Below are positions 24,608-35,735 of a stretch of DNA of 64,000 nucleotides, piece after piece. The first letter of the stretch is position 1. Each line of letters opens with the position of its first letter. The translations under genes were made by a program, and so were the position numbers. Source of the stretch: Mytilisepta virgata (lineage: Eukaryota > Mollusca > Bivalvia > Mytilida > Mytilidae). The stretch lies in assembly GCA_028015205.1 (NCBI GenBank), contig JAPWFG010000018.1, positions 1,674,001-1,738,000 of the forward strand, read 5' to 3'. Below the pieces are notes generated by a model, which was given only the letters and a program-made list of their open reading frames with translations, ran no database searches and was not told the DNA's origin.

Positions 24608-26039
24608 GTGGGGCGGACAGGTGGGTACCTTTCTGCTTTCTCCCGCCCCTTCTCGCCTTTCTCCTGCCCCTTTCTCCTGTCCCTTTCTCCTTTCTTCCGC
24701 GCCCTTTCTCTTGTCTTCCGCCTATGGCAAGCCGTTTTACTATTTATTCTAACTTCAAGATATCTAATAACTTTTATAAGATATTTCATATAGATTATAA
24801 GATATCTTATATAGTTTATAAGAATTCTCATATAATTTATAAGATATCTTATATAATGTTTTTTATAAGATATCTTATAAATTATATGACATATCTTATA
24901 AACTATATGAGATATCTTATAAAATATATGAGATATCTTATAAATTATATAAGATATCTTATATATAAAATATTTATAAGATATCTTATATATAAAATAT
25001 TTATAAGATATCTTATTAACTTTATACTATATCTTATATACTTTATAAGATATCTTATAAACTTTATAAGATATCTTATAAAAACTAGATTATATAAGAT
25101 ATCTTATATATTATATGAGTTATCTTATATACTTTATAAATATCTTCTAAAGTTTATAAGATATCTCATAAATTTTATAAGATATCTCATATAACTTATA
25201 AGATATGTCATATAATTTTCTTTATAAGATATCTTATAAATTACATGAAATATCTTATAAACTATATGAGATATCTTATAAACTATATAAGATATCTTAT
25301 AAATTATATGAGATATCTTATAAAGTATATAAGATATCTTATATACCTTATATATTATATGAGATATCTTGAAGTTAGAATAAATAGTAAAACGGCTGGC
25401 CATACCCGCCCCTTGTTACTATTTGAACATGAAAAACTAATGTATAGAAAGCTCATTTTAATAGAAATCGATCAAATGTCTTGGTTTTTTTATAGCTCGT
25501 CCCCGCCTGTCCTTTTACAAGATAGAAGAGTGGTTTCTTCCGTCTCAAGAACCCCAATAACCTTTCAACTGACTGTTAAGTTGTCTGTTTGCATTGAAGT
25601 GGTAAGTCTGTTGTAAGTGTCCTCGTCTAAAGAGTAAACATCCCGAAAAAACTAAGGCGCTGCAATTACTTCCAAAACAGTGTCAACTAGCATTTCTCTC
25701 ACTGTGTCTTTGTGAAAGTTAAGTCCGCTTTCTTTTTTGTACAACAGTACTTTGCAAAATTTTATAACAACGTCTCCAACAGAATTTAGGAGATCGTTTT
25801 CAATACTATAACTTTAATTAACACGTTATTGAAATTTGTTTCACCATTTTATTAAAATAATTGTTTTCCATCAATATTTTATTTTTGTCTCCCTTTTCTG
25901 TCCTTTTTCTCTTTTGTCCCACCCCTTCTCTCCTTTCTACCCCCCCCCCCCCCCCCCCCTCTCTCTCCTTTCTCCCACCCCCTTTCTCCTTACTCCCGCC
26001 CCCTCTCTCCCTGTCTCCCTTTACCCTGTCCACCGTCCC
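24608..26039. mobile_element. G-rich-TIR transposon, copy 2 (GRT-2)
   Basis: It is inserted in a SINE with the target duplication ATTATT (24602-24607 and 26040-26045). The ends (GTGGGGCGGACAGG... and, inverted, GGGACGGTGGACAGGG...) align base for base with those of GRT-1. Both ends carry the same pyrimidine minisatellite. Without the nested MITE (24725-25402) it is about 750 bp and encodes nothing recognisable. An almost pure C-run lies near 25939-25960. Confidence 0.85.
24725..25402. mobile_element. Palindrome-array MITE (PAL-1)
   Basis: The terminal inverted repeats are about 41 bp (outer part TGGCMAGCCGTTTTACTA; one mismatch seen), flanked by TA on both sides (24723-24724 and 25403-25404), as for Tc1/mariner-type targets. 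The interior is about 30 spaced copies of the self-complementary decamer AAGATATCTT or close variants at roughly 20-bp spacing. The long open frames in it are by-products of the repeat. It is nested in GRT-2. Confidence 0.9.
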
Positions 26040-26153
26040 ATTATTAGTCATGACGAACTACCTAGACCACTCGGCCACCCGGGGTATAACATAATGCAAA
26101 ATATACAGAAATTGGTACCTATATGCATATGTATGATTAATGGGAGATATATA

Positions 26154-26706
26154 GATTCTCCTTCAGGTACGAGTGAGTTATGGAATTTCTCCAACCGAGA
26201 TAGTTGAATTTTCGATTTTCAACACGCGAGCTTATGCGAGAGTGTTTAAGGATGATCGCTGGTCTAATAGGAAATAAATTGGATTTGAAATAGGTGTTTT
26301 AGTTTGAGAGAACATATGAATAGTAAAAAATAAGCAAGAACAAAATATAGGTTCATGTGCTCATTTTACAGCTATAAAGCCTTCAAAATTTGCAGGAAAT
26401 AGGTTTTCTCTGGATTTTTCATTGTCTTTGCATTGGCAAATTCAGTCTCTCAAAAATGTATGAAAAAATAAAAAGGATTTCATAAAATTTTGTCAAATAC
26501 CATTTTAAGGTATATATGATTGAATTATAAAAGAAAAAGTTGGGTTCATGGGCAAAAAAATTAATGGTTATGAAATAGATAGAACCCGAGGATTCCAAAA
26601 ATGTGACAAAAAGACCAAAACATGACCAGCGAGCATCCTTAAATCTAAAATTTAACTAATGAGGGTGGGGAAATTCCATAACTGACGAGTAAATTGAAGG
26701 AGAATC
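26154..26706. mobile_element. Long-inverted-repeat element
   Basis: The left arm (26154-26263, starting gattctccttcag) and the right arm (26623-26706) are imperfect inverted copies, sharing the blocks 'gttatggaattt' and 'ttaaggatg.tcgctggtc'. The left arm has an extra insert of about 26 bp. The roughly 360 bp between them hold no gene. It is probably a MITE; no clear target duplication. Confidence 0.65.
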
Positions 26707-26716
26707 CGTTTCTCCT

Positions 26717-28091
26717 ATGATTTTCAACAAAAACCTCAAGAAAATGTCGTTGCTATGTAGTTTGTTTACATAGAAGTCATTTCGGGATCTCTCTAGTTTA
26801 TCGCTCTACTAAAATTGCAAAAAAAAAGGCGGTAATTCCCACGTAGAAATTTAATCACCGGCGGGAAGTTGTTAAAAATATTACGTATTTTTATCCCACC
26901 GATTAAACACGTCAAGAATAGGAGAAAACTATATATCTAAATAACTATATATGTGTACAAAAACCAACTACGTACATGTATTAAGTTATTAAGGTAAGGT
27001 TTGCGGTCACAGGGAGATAACTCGAATTGAAAAGTTCTGATCACTTGAGCGTTTATTCCGGGGAATTTTAACAACGTCGAAAAAGCGCGCTGCGTACAAT
27101 TATCGTCTGACAAAATGTCAACACGTAGCAGTGAATCGAATCACATGTTTAACGATTAAAAATCAAAACGTTGCTCTATTGTTTGGAATGTATTCGGGAA
27201 CTAGATCAATGTCAATTTAAGAAAGTTTTTTTTTGCCAGAAACAAATGAAAGTTTACACAACTGCGGAAGCGTGTATCTATGTGTTGAATATTGATCAAC
27301 GTTGATTTGGGAGAATATTTTTTAAAACGACAAACATGACAAAGTCTCATGTTTATGGACGACTTCATCATTACCGATGCTTTGAATTATTAGATTTCAG
27401 TAACTGATCGTCTTGAACATGGCCAGAAATTATGAGGATATAGTGAATAAATCATTATTACATGTAACATGTAATATAGTCGCTACTTGCTACGAGATTC
27501 CAACAACGAACTCGTGGAGGTCATAAATCCTGATCTTTCCACGAATTCAAAATCTAACCTTTAACAGTTCAAGAAGAGATTTTGAATAGCTACGTGTATT
27601 TTGACTTCATTAGTTAAATTAAAATGTCCATTGATTTCCTGGTCTTCATCTGCTTTACTTTTAGCGCCCACTCTTGTACTGTAGAGCTATGATTTGGTCG
27701 GGATATGGTTAGCTGAGGGAAGGGTTCCTTCTCGCAGGTCAGAGCCTATTACATTTATAATTTGATGTGTTTTCTTATTTCTATTTAGAATATAAAAAGG
27801 GAAAACTATGAATTATTTTTCATACATAAAAAAAAACAACAAAAAACACATGCCATGCATGAGGCATGTTTTATAGTTGAATATACATTGCACCACGATC
27901 CATGTTAAACAGATCCAACACAATATTTGCTTAGTACTTTGTTTTACGATACTCGAATTTAAACTTGATCTAGATACTATCAAAACAAGACTTCCATATG
28001 TATTTCATCAAAATCCGCAAATTAATATAGTCGTGAGAGCGCTTAAAATGAGGACGAACGGACAGACGGACGGACGCCCAGCATTTCTATG
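26717..28091. other. Unassigned stretch
   Basis: AT-rich. It has local dyads (for example around 26860-26910) but no gene or repeat that I can name. The frame starting at 27877 runs through the microsatellite-like 'gacggacagacggacgg' text and is not a gene. Confidence 0.4.
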
Positions 28092-28116
28092 TCCCCGCAT
28101 TGTGTTCCGGCGGGGG
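28030..28116 (-). mobile_element. Head of a hairpin-headed repeat, CCCCGC type
   Basis: On the minus strand this reads TCCCCGC...GCGGGGA (28116-28092), a hairpin followed by 'gtccgtccgtctgtccg'. That is the same layout as the 5' ends of the families at 53184 and 53798. The 3' end is not visible. Confidence 0.5.
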
Positions 28117-28216
28117 AAATAAATTTATTCCCTGAAAACGGCTTTCAGTGATTTATTTTCTTACAAAACGGGGAAATACTTTATTTATGTGTTTAAGAGG
28201 GGTTAATATAGCATCC

Positions 28217-28230
28217 GTTTCCATGGAAAC
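28217..28230. promoter_or_regulatory. RFX X-box-like palindrome
   Basis: GTTTCCATGGAAAC is a perfect 14-bp palindrome matching the RFX X-box consensus (GTNRCC-AT-GGYNAC type half-sites). A second one lies 129 bp further on. No gene is adjacent, so function is unproven. Confidence 0.35.
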
Positions 28231-28345
28231 GAGATCGGGGACATATGAATTTTATTATTTTGTTATAATGGAAATATTTAAATCTATGAGTTCTCAATTT
28301 TTCATGAAATCGTGGGACCCGGAAACAGGACATTTTCACCTTTTT

Positions 28346-28359
28346 GTTGCCATGGCAAC
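28346..28359. promoter_or_regulatory. RFX X-box-like palindrome
   Basis: GTTGCCATGGCAAC is a perfect match to the optimal X-box bound by RFX factors (ciliary gene promoters in animals). Such palindromes also occur inside mollusc repeats, so it may be incidental. Confidence 0.35.
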
Positions 28360-29425
28360 GTCTCTATTTTTTGCAAAGAAATGTTAAAATGTTGTGTTTT
28401 TGTGATTTTTTCTTACATTTTCATGCAGATTTGATAAATAATATTTAGAACATAATCATTTTTACAATTTTCATTAAAAAAATTAATACTTTTAATACTT
28501 GCATAAATTATTTCTTGAAAATAGCAAAATAAATACATTGTGACAAAAATACCAAAAATCCAAATTTTGAGCTGTTTTTACAAAAAAACTGGACGGGCGA
28601 TTTTCTTAAAAATGCCACAAAATAAGAGAGGATCCCCCAATGAACAAATAAATATGTCACATTACTACAATATTATAAAGATAAAAATCCAGGTAGAGCG
28701 CAAACCTTACCTTAAAACTGACAATATTAAATATGTGAAAAAATATTGATTCCAATAAATAATAATAAATTCAATGAATGCACAGCTATGGCAAACCGTA
28801 TTTATATGTATTAATCAAACAAGATATCTTATAAACTTTATAAGATATGTCATATATAATTCACCTTTAATAAGATAGGCTCAGTTATAAAATATATATG
28901 ATATCATAAAGTTTATAAGATATCTCATAAAGAACATTAAACAAGATATCTTATAAAGTATTTAAGATACCTTATAAAATATATGAGATATTTTATAATG
29001 TTTGTAAAATATCTTATAAACTTTATGAGATATCTTATATAGTTTTTAAGATATCTTATGTAAAAAGTATATTAAAGATATCTCATATTATTCACCTTTA
29101 ATGAGATATCTTATAAAATATATAAGATATCTTATAAAGTTTATAATGAAAATTAAGATATCTTATAAAGTTTATAATGAAAATTAAGATATCTTATAAA
29201 GTATGTAAGATATATTATAAAATTTATGAGATATCTTATATATAGTTTATATATTATCAGATATCTTATAAACTTTATAAGATATGTCATATAAAATTCA
29301 CCTTTAATAAGATAAGCTAAGTTATAAAATATATATGATATCATAAAGTTTATAAGATATCTCATAAAGAAATTATAAACTTATCAGATATCTCATAAAC
29401 TTTATGAGATATCTTATAAAATTTT

Positions 29426-31908
29426 CCGCTGGATCTGACAACATTTTGAATGAAGTTGTAAAATTTAGTAAACTTGCAAGTTTGAAAGGTCTAGTAAAAC
29501 TATTTAACTTGTTTCTTAAAAGTGGGATATATCCTTCAATTTAAAAACGAACCTATGTTATATTACTACATAAATCGGATGACAAAAGCGATCCCAATAA
29601 TTATCGTGGAATATCACTTATTAGTTGTATTCCGAAAGTTTTTAATGTCATTCTAAATGAAGGACTAAATAAATTAATTGAAAACCAGCTCTGCAATAAC
29701 CAGTTTGGTTTTAGAAAGAACCATAGACCATCTGACAGTGTTTTCATTCTAAAAATTTTGATAAATAAATATATTCACAAAGAAAAGAAACAGATATATG
29801 TTTGGTTTGTCGATTTAAAGAAAGCTTTCGACTTCGTTTGAAGAGAAGCCTTACTTTATAAATTATAGGAAATTTGGCTTCCTATTTCGGTATTTTTGGT
29901 TGAGTGCTTCTTGTTTGATATAAGTTTGGTTTTTGGTCTTCCAAGTGTTTCGGTTCTAATGCTGCTAATGAGAGGTAACTCCTTGAAATGCGTCGTATAC
30001 AGCATAGTATAAATTTACTATATCTAATATTAGTATCTTTGGATTGTTATTTTGAAACTCCTGGGATGATGCCTCTGCTGGTGGACCCTAGGTCCCCGAG
30101 GGTATTCGCCAACCCAGTCGTCAGACTTGTCTGACATGATTATTCATTGATTTGTTACAGAAATTACCAGTATTTAGCAAAATTCAAAAATAATAGAAAT
30201 ACTAAGGGTTGATTCCTTGTATTGCACATGGTAGATCTCCTTAGCTGAAATTTGGCTTCCTATTTCGGTATTTTTGGTTGAGTGCTTCTTGTTTGATATA
30301 AGTTTGGTTTTTTGGTCTTCCAAATGTTCGGTTCTAATGCTGCTGATGAGAGGTAACTCCTTGAAATGCGTCGTATACAGCATAGTATAAATTTACTATA
30401 TCTAATATTAGTATCTTTGGATTGTTATTTTTTATACAGTATGGGAATCTGAAAAAAAATTAATTTAATAAACACCAATACCAAGATACGCAATCCGCGA
30501 TAAAGTATAAAAACTTTCATTCAGATTTTTTCAACATAAATAGGGGAGTAACACAGAGGGACAGCATGACTCCCACCCCATTCAATATATATATTAATGA
30601 CATGAGTGATGAGTTCCTCAACAAACAAAATGACCCTCTAGAATTAATTAATTCCAAAGCTGGTTGTCTTCTATTTGCAGATGACCTTCTCATTTTGTCC
30701 GAAAGCAAAGAAGGACTGCAAAACAGTCTAAATAATCTTGAAAATTATTGTACAAAATGGCAGCTCACGCCTGGGACTAATAGTCCCAGCTCACGCTAAA
30801 TATAAAGAAAACTAAAACTATGATATTTAATTAAAGGGCCACTTAAAATGAATGTTCTTTTGTAAAATATAAGAATGAATGCATCGAAAATGTTTCAGAA
30901 TATAATATCCTATGAATACTAAGAAAATGTAACGGTAATCTTAGTTATAGTATAGAAGATCTAGCGAAAAAAAAAGCTTGGAAAGTATTATTTTCTATCA
31001 AATCATATATTGGATCCCTAAATAACGTCCCGATTCAAGTAGCATGCAATCTGTTTGATAATATGGTAAAATCAATTTTGATTTACAATTCGGAGATAAC
31101 CTTTATAGACACTTACCTCTCACTTTATAGAGGAAAAAATAGAACTGGACGACTCTGGAATTTATAATAGATTTACATATGCAAAAAGTATTGTAATGGA
31201 AACATGTGGGAAACAGATATTGACATGTCCACTCTTGATCAAGTTCCAGATAAAAATCTAAAATCAATTGGAAAATTAATAAAATCAAAACTCACTCATA
31301 TGTATAAAAAAAAACTATCAGAGGATAAATTTGAAAATATAGATCAAAGTAGTAAGCTTTACCTTTATCAAAATATTAAAAATGAAAATAAGAAGATTTT
31401 TTTATCTCTTAAAACTGTAAAAACTTTAAAAAAAAGACAACAAATTACAAAATTAAGAATAAGTGACAATAACTTACTTAATTATTGAAAAGGGTAGCTA
31501 AACATTCAAAGGGAAAATAGGCTATGTCCAACTTGTAACTTACTAGAAGATGAGATGCATTTTTTCTTGTATTGTGAAAAGAACAAAAATATAAGGCACA
31601 ATTTTATAAATTTTATCGCTATTACATGTAACGAAAAAGACATTGATTTTGATAATCTTATAGACATGGAACAGTTGAAATTTACTCTAACGTCATCGAC
31701 ACCCAAATGAAACAAGTAGAAAAACTAAGTTCCTTTATAAAACAATCATCAGAACTGGGGACTAAAATTGTATACACTCAATCTGCTTTATTGTATTTAC
31801 AATAACGTTTTTCTTTCTTGTTGACACAATGTATTTCATGATTATGTTTGTCACAAATCGTATTTCATGATTTAATGATGACAATAAAAGTTTGTATTTG
31901 TATTTGAT
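29426..31908 (+). pseudogene. Degenerate LINE (non-LTR retrotransposon), 5'-truncated
   Basis: 29548-29845 encodes palm-region text of a non-LTR reverse transcriptase (LLHKSDDKSDPNNYRGISLI, QFGFRKN, DLKKAFD) with a TGA just after FDFV. After an inserted direct-repeat segment (29872-30433) the domain resumes at about 30520 (GVTQRDS, NIYINDM, the FADDLL catalytic box at about 30675-30695). 31501-31715 encodes the C-terminal zinc-knuckle-like CPTCN...EDEMHFFLYC. The 3' end is a (gtattt)n tail inside the PAL-2 array. There are several stops and a 26-bp frameshifting insert, so it is dead. The clade is not determined. Confidence 0.85.
29872..30433 (+). repeat. Pair of direct repeats (about 184 bp) inserted in the LINE
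   Basis: The two copies, 29872-30055 and 30250-30433, are nearly identical and spaced 378 bp start to start, with 194 bp between that includes 'ggaccctaggtccccgaggg'. A minus-strand relative lies at 59383-59535. It looks like an LTR-spacer-LTR miniature element or a tandem copy of an interspersed repeat. Confidence 0.7.
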
Positions 31909-32036
31909 AAAGTTTATTATAAGATAGCTTATAAATTTTATAAGATATCTTAATATGTTATATAAATTATATAATTAAGATATCTTGAATGTGGAATAAA
32001 TATAAATACGGCGTGCCAAACACATGATACACAGCA

Positions 32037-32072
32037 GCAGAGACATATAAAACATGTTTTATATGTCTCTGC
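32037..32072. repeat. Perfect 36-bp palindrome
   Basis: It starts gcagagacatataaaaca and is exactly self-complementary over 36 bp with no spacer. A shortened relative (same 18 bases, 9 bp missing) is at 50807-50831. Confidence 0.95.
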
Positions 32073-32831
32073 AGGAACTGTATATGAATTTTATAAAAAT
32101 TGATGTTAGCACCGCTCTTCAAATATTTTCTGTGGTGATCTCTGCAGTGAGATCTTCAATACGTAGAAATCATTAATTTTCACCCTTAATGAAAGTTTCA
32201 AGCCACTATAGCACCGATTTGATGCTTTATAATGAATAGTGACCAAAGCAGCGATGGAATACAATGAATGATGATATATAAAAGATACTATGTTTAAGTT
32301 TGACACCCAGAGGTTTCATTTCTAATATCTTATTAAACTAAAGTATACATGTAATCTAATCACATTTTTGATTCAAATTTCAAAAATTATACGATATTAT
32401 TAAAATCTAGACAAAGTGATGCCCACTGCACTCAACTCTGTGAAGTAACTGTATTACGGAAGAACGTACGGACAGGGGTAAAACAAGATGCCCCCCACTT
32501 TTTGTTGCGGGGGGGATAAAATTTTGCAAATAAAACTACTGAGGCAAATTGCTTTAATGGAAGCTACGCCACTGTTCCATATTCTAAAGACCAGTAAACA
32601 ATAAACGATTTTTTGGGGTGTATTTTTATCCTCTCGATTGAAAAGCATCAGGACACGGAAGAATAAGAAGAGTCACACTCGGGGCCCCTATACATATATT
32701 TTAATGTCTTTCCTAGTGTTTTTAGGTGGTGGGTTTTCACTATCAGAGTCTATATCTGAAACAGTAAACTCCCCGAAGGGCAAATCTAAGTTCAGGTCAC
32801 TGTCGTCCCACGACAAGAAATAACTTTAATT
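32073..32831. other. Unassigned stretch
   Basis: No gene or known repeat seen. Short frames at 32106-32306, 32454-32648 and 32638-32823 have no recognisable content. Confidence 0.4.
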
Positions 32832-33080
32832 TTTGTTTAGTTGGGATTTCACGCCGTTTTCAGCACATTTGGCTATTTCACGGCGGCCAATTTTTATTGG
32901 TGGGAAAGCCGGAGAGAATCACCGACCTCCGGTAGGAAAATTAACAATCCTTGTCAATTTAGATCGGAGTCGAACACACCCCGCAACGGGTGGGACTCGA
33001 ACTCGCAACCCCAGTGTTGATAGGCTAGTGATCATTGGTAGTCCTGACGAACTACCTAGACCACTCGGCCACCGAGGCCC
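32832..33080 (-). mobile_element. tRNA-derived SINE
   Basis: A complete copy on the minus strand: the head at the right (box A from gtggccgagtggtctagg), box B near 32995-33010, the tail near 32832. It is of the same family as the copies at 2761, 13417, 24394 and 43976. Flanking duplications are not clear. Confidence 0.88.
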
Positions 33081-34740
33081 GGAAATCACTTTTAGCCGAC
33101 ATGATAATATGGTAATATTTTAAGAAATGGTATGGATAAATTTGTCAAAAAGTTTTATGAATTCGATGGCTTGTGTTTGTACAAAACCATTGTATGTTCC
33201 TTTTCTTTTTTTTTTCCTTTTATTAATTTTCTCGATCATATCTTAATTAAAATGTTATTGAATGTTATCAAGAAAAACTAAAGTCGACACCAATTGAAGA
33301 CATAATTGAATAAGAATCAAGCAGTCAAACAAATCATTTAATAATCAATACCAATGAAATGAAATTGTAATGAATGGAGATTGTTTTATATAATTATGGG
33401 ACATCAAAAAGAAAAACAAAATTCACCAACAATGAATTGACAATAAAAGCTTGCGTGTCCCAAAAGATTCCATATAACTTTTTGAAACATTATATACATA
33501 CACAATATATAATTAAGTTACTGAAATTAATTTCAAAATAAATTATATAGTAACCTCCATTTAAAGAAACATCCTGAAATATGAATAAATCGAATTACTC
33601 AAAGCCGGATATTTGTCAAACTTACCGAACTCGATTTTATTTTTTCTAAATACGAAAATAATGCTAGCTTTGTTCGTGTAATTTTTAAATGCGAAAGTAA
33701 ATTATCGATTCATAGCTTTGTATTAGAGTCCTAGAAATATCCTATTATAACCGAGTGACATATCCCGTTAGTATTATATGATCCCTGGTCTCTGACAGTA
33801 GCAAGATAGGTCTGGACAGTAAATGCGTTATTCACACTTTATATTATGCATTTAATATTTAGGCCCTACAGTCATAACAGTGTATTAATAAATTACAATA
33901 AGTCTTCTTATTCTTACTTATAATTCTATGTTTTATGTCATGTTAAATTTAATTTATATTTCATGAAAAAAGTCTGCCTTGAATGAACACTCTAAGGCAA
34001 AAATATCATCTGCATCATCTCACTGTTTTAAACTGAGTGCTTTTTTTACTCAATATACCGGTTGGTTATTGACATTGAAGTTTGATAAAAATAGCAATGA
34101 TTTACATGCAGAGAAGAGACTTAGAAATGTATAAATGCTAAACTGGTAAAAAAAACCGTTCAGTCGTATGGCTCCGGTCACAAGATTATCTGATCTTTAA
34201 ACGTTTTATGAATTTGTTCTTGCATACACTTTTTGCCTAGCTCTAGGTTAAAAAAAATAATACATTTGTTTCCCCTAACGTGCTGAAAAAAAATAGGGTA
34301 GGTAGGCAATATTATTTTATTTTACAAACAGTTTTTAGCTGGTTACTACTAGGGAAACAGTCTGACTTTAACAGTGCTCGTTAAAAAATGGCATAAAAAG
34401 TGTAAGGGTAGGCACTACAAATTAGGGTAGGTAGGGTTAGCAGAAACACATGTATTTTTTTGCCCTACAGCACTTGGACTAGGTTCTATTGGTATTTAAC
34501 AACATTCGAGACTGGGGAAATCCCGATGTACTATATCATAACACAAGAAAGATAACAATTCTGAGAGCGTCAAATTTCAAATCGTCAGAATTGTTTTCTG
34601 TTCTCCATTCAGTCTGCTTTTTTGCTCATTTCTGCAGTAAAATGATTATTTTGTAACAAAATTCCAACCTTTAGCCCTTATTTGCCACCAAACGGTTTAA
34701 TGGGCTCATTTTAGTCCCGTTTCTGATGAAATAATGTTAG
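33081..34740. other. Unassigned AT-rich stretch
   Basis: No gene is supported. 34228-34490 looks like a decayed inverted-repeat element: 'cattigtttcccctaac'-type text on the left is mirrored by 'gttagcagaaacacatg' on the right, with 'gggtaggtagg' near both ends. Confidence in that is low. Confidence 0.35.
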
Positions 34741-34758
34741 CCCGTCCAGACGTAACAA

Positions 34759-34931
34759 ACATTTGTATAAATTTGTGCCAAATTTGACATATTCATTTTG
34801 GAGATAATTTGGAACTAATTTTTTATCAGAATACCTTTGGAGTCAAGTATGTGAGGATAGGAAAACTCTGGTAAGTTCCAAATTATCTCCTGAATGGATA
34901 TGTCAAATTTGGGGAAAATTTATACAAATGT
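34759..34931. repeat. Hairpin with 57-bp arms
   Basis: The left arm 34759-34815 (acatttgtataaatttg...) and the right arm 34875-34931 are inverted copies with about six mismatches and a 59-bp loop. Weaker complementarity continues outward to about 34738 and 34950. Confidence 0.85.
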
Positions 34932-34934
34932 GTA

Positions 34935-35735
34935 AATTCCGGACAGGGGCTAAAAATTGAATATAGGGGGTTAACTGCAGTTTTTGGGTTATATCTCAAA
35001 AACTAAAGCATTTAGAGCAAACTGATGGAGTAAACATGTTCATCAGGTGAAGATCTACCTGCCATGAAATTTTTAGACAAATCGGTCAACCCCTTGTTGG
35101 TTTATTGCCCCTGATAGGAGTTTTTGCCATTTAAAGAGGGTGTGCGGCATAAACTTTCCTTTAAAGATCTTCTCCTCTGCAACCAATGGGCCAGTTGGGT
35201 CCAAACTTTGATGTAATGGTTCTTGGGTGGCTCCCTTCCAAAGGTTTGTCTGGCATCCCCGACTTCCAACAGATATGGCTGATTTGACTAAAAATAGAAA
35301 AAAGTTGGGATGAATATTAAAAATCTTCTTCTATGAAACTACATGGGCAATTGGAACCAGACTTGGCAGCAATGGTCCTCGTGAGGAGGTTCTCTGTCAT
35401 TCTTTTGTTCGATGACCCAGACTGTCAACCAAGATGGCCACCACAACTGAACTGAGTTTAACATAGGACCCTATCATAAAATTCATTTAAAAATCTTCTT
35501 GTCTGAAACCACTTAACCAATAGGAACTAAATTTGGCAGCAATTTTCCTTACATGTTCCTCTTTCAGACTTATGTTCGATTACTTGGACTGTCAACTAAG
35601 ATGTCCACCACAGCCGAACTCAGTTGAACTCAGTTTAACATAGAACTCTATGGGAAAATTCTTTTAAAACCTTCTTGTCTGAAAATCCTGAGCCAAGTGG
35701 AACCAAACATTTGGACATTTTGCAATAATACAGTC
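34935..35735 (+). repeat. Decayed HL-1-related repeat fragment
   Basis: 34950-35120 aligns with 40430-40590 of HL-1 copy B ('tgttcatcagg..aagatctacctgcc'). Then follow about three modules starting with an 'aaaatcttcttgtctgaaac' type sequence (near 35160, 35325 and 35490). The 5' hairpin and 3' end are missing. Confidence 0.6.

Larger units (their letters stand above)
24394..26083 (-). mobile_element. SINE split by a later transposon insertion
   Basis: 24394-24601 reads as the tail, body and box B of the same SINE family on the minus strand. The missing tRNA head reappears at 26046-26083 (gacgaactacctagaccact). Removing 24608-26039 and one copy of ATTATT restores a continuous SINE of the expected length. 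Confidence 0.9.
28789..32018. mobile_element. Palindrome-array MITE (PAL-2) split by a LINE
   Basis: Its ends (left TGGCAAACCGTATTTATA, right inverted TGGCACGCCGTATTTATA) are related to those of PAL-1. The left flank is TA; the right flank is now AA. AAGATATCTT-type palindromes fill 28820-29425 and resume at 31905-31990. The LINE at 29426-31908 interrupts the array. Confidence 0.8.

Noticed and set aside
24741..25385. CRISPR-like array
   Set aside because: Repeats are self-complementary, spacers are similar AT-rich text, the genome is eukaryotic and the array lies between transposon ends.
24724..25616. Long frames rich in YKISYI or RYLINY repeats
   Set aside because: They are translations of the AAGATATCTT array on both strands, not proteins.
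25836..26207. Proline- and serine-rich frame
   Set aside because: It comes from the pyrimidine minisatellite and C-run at the end of GRT-2.
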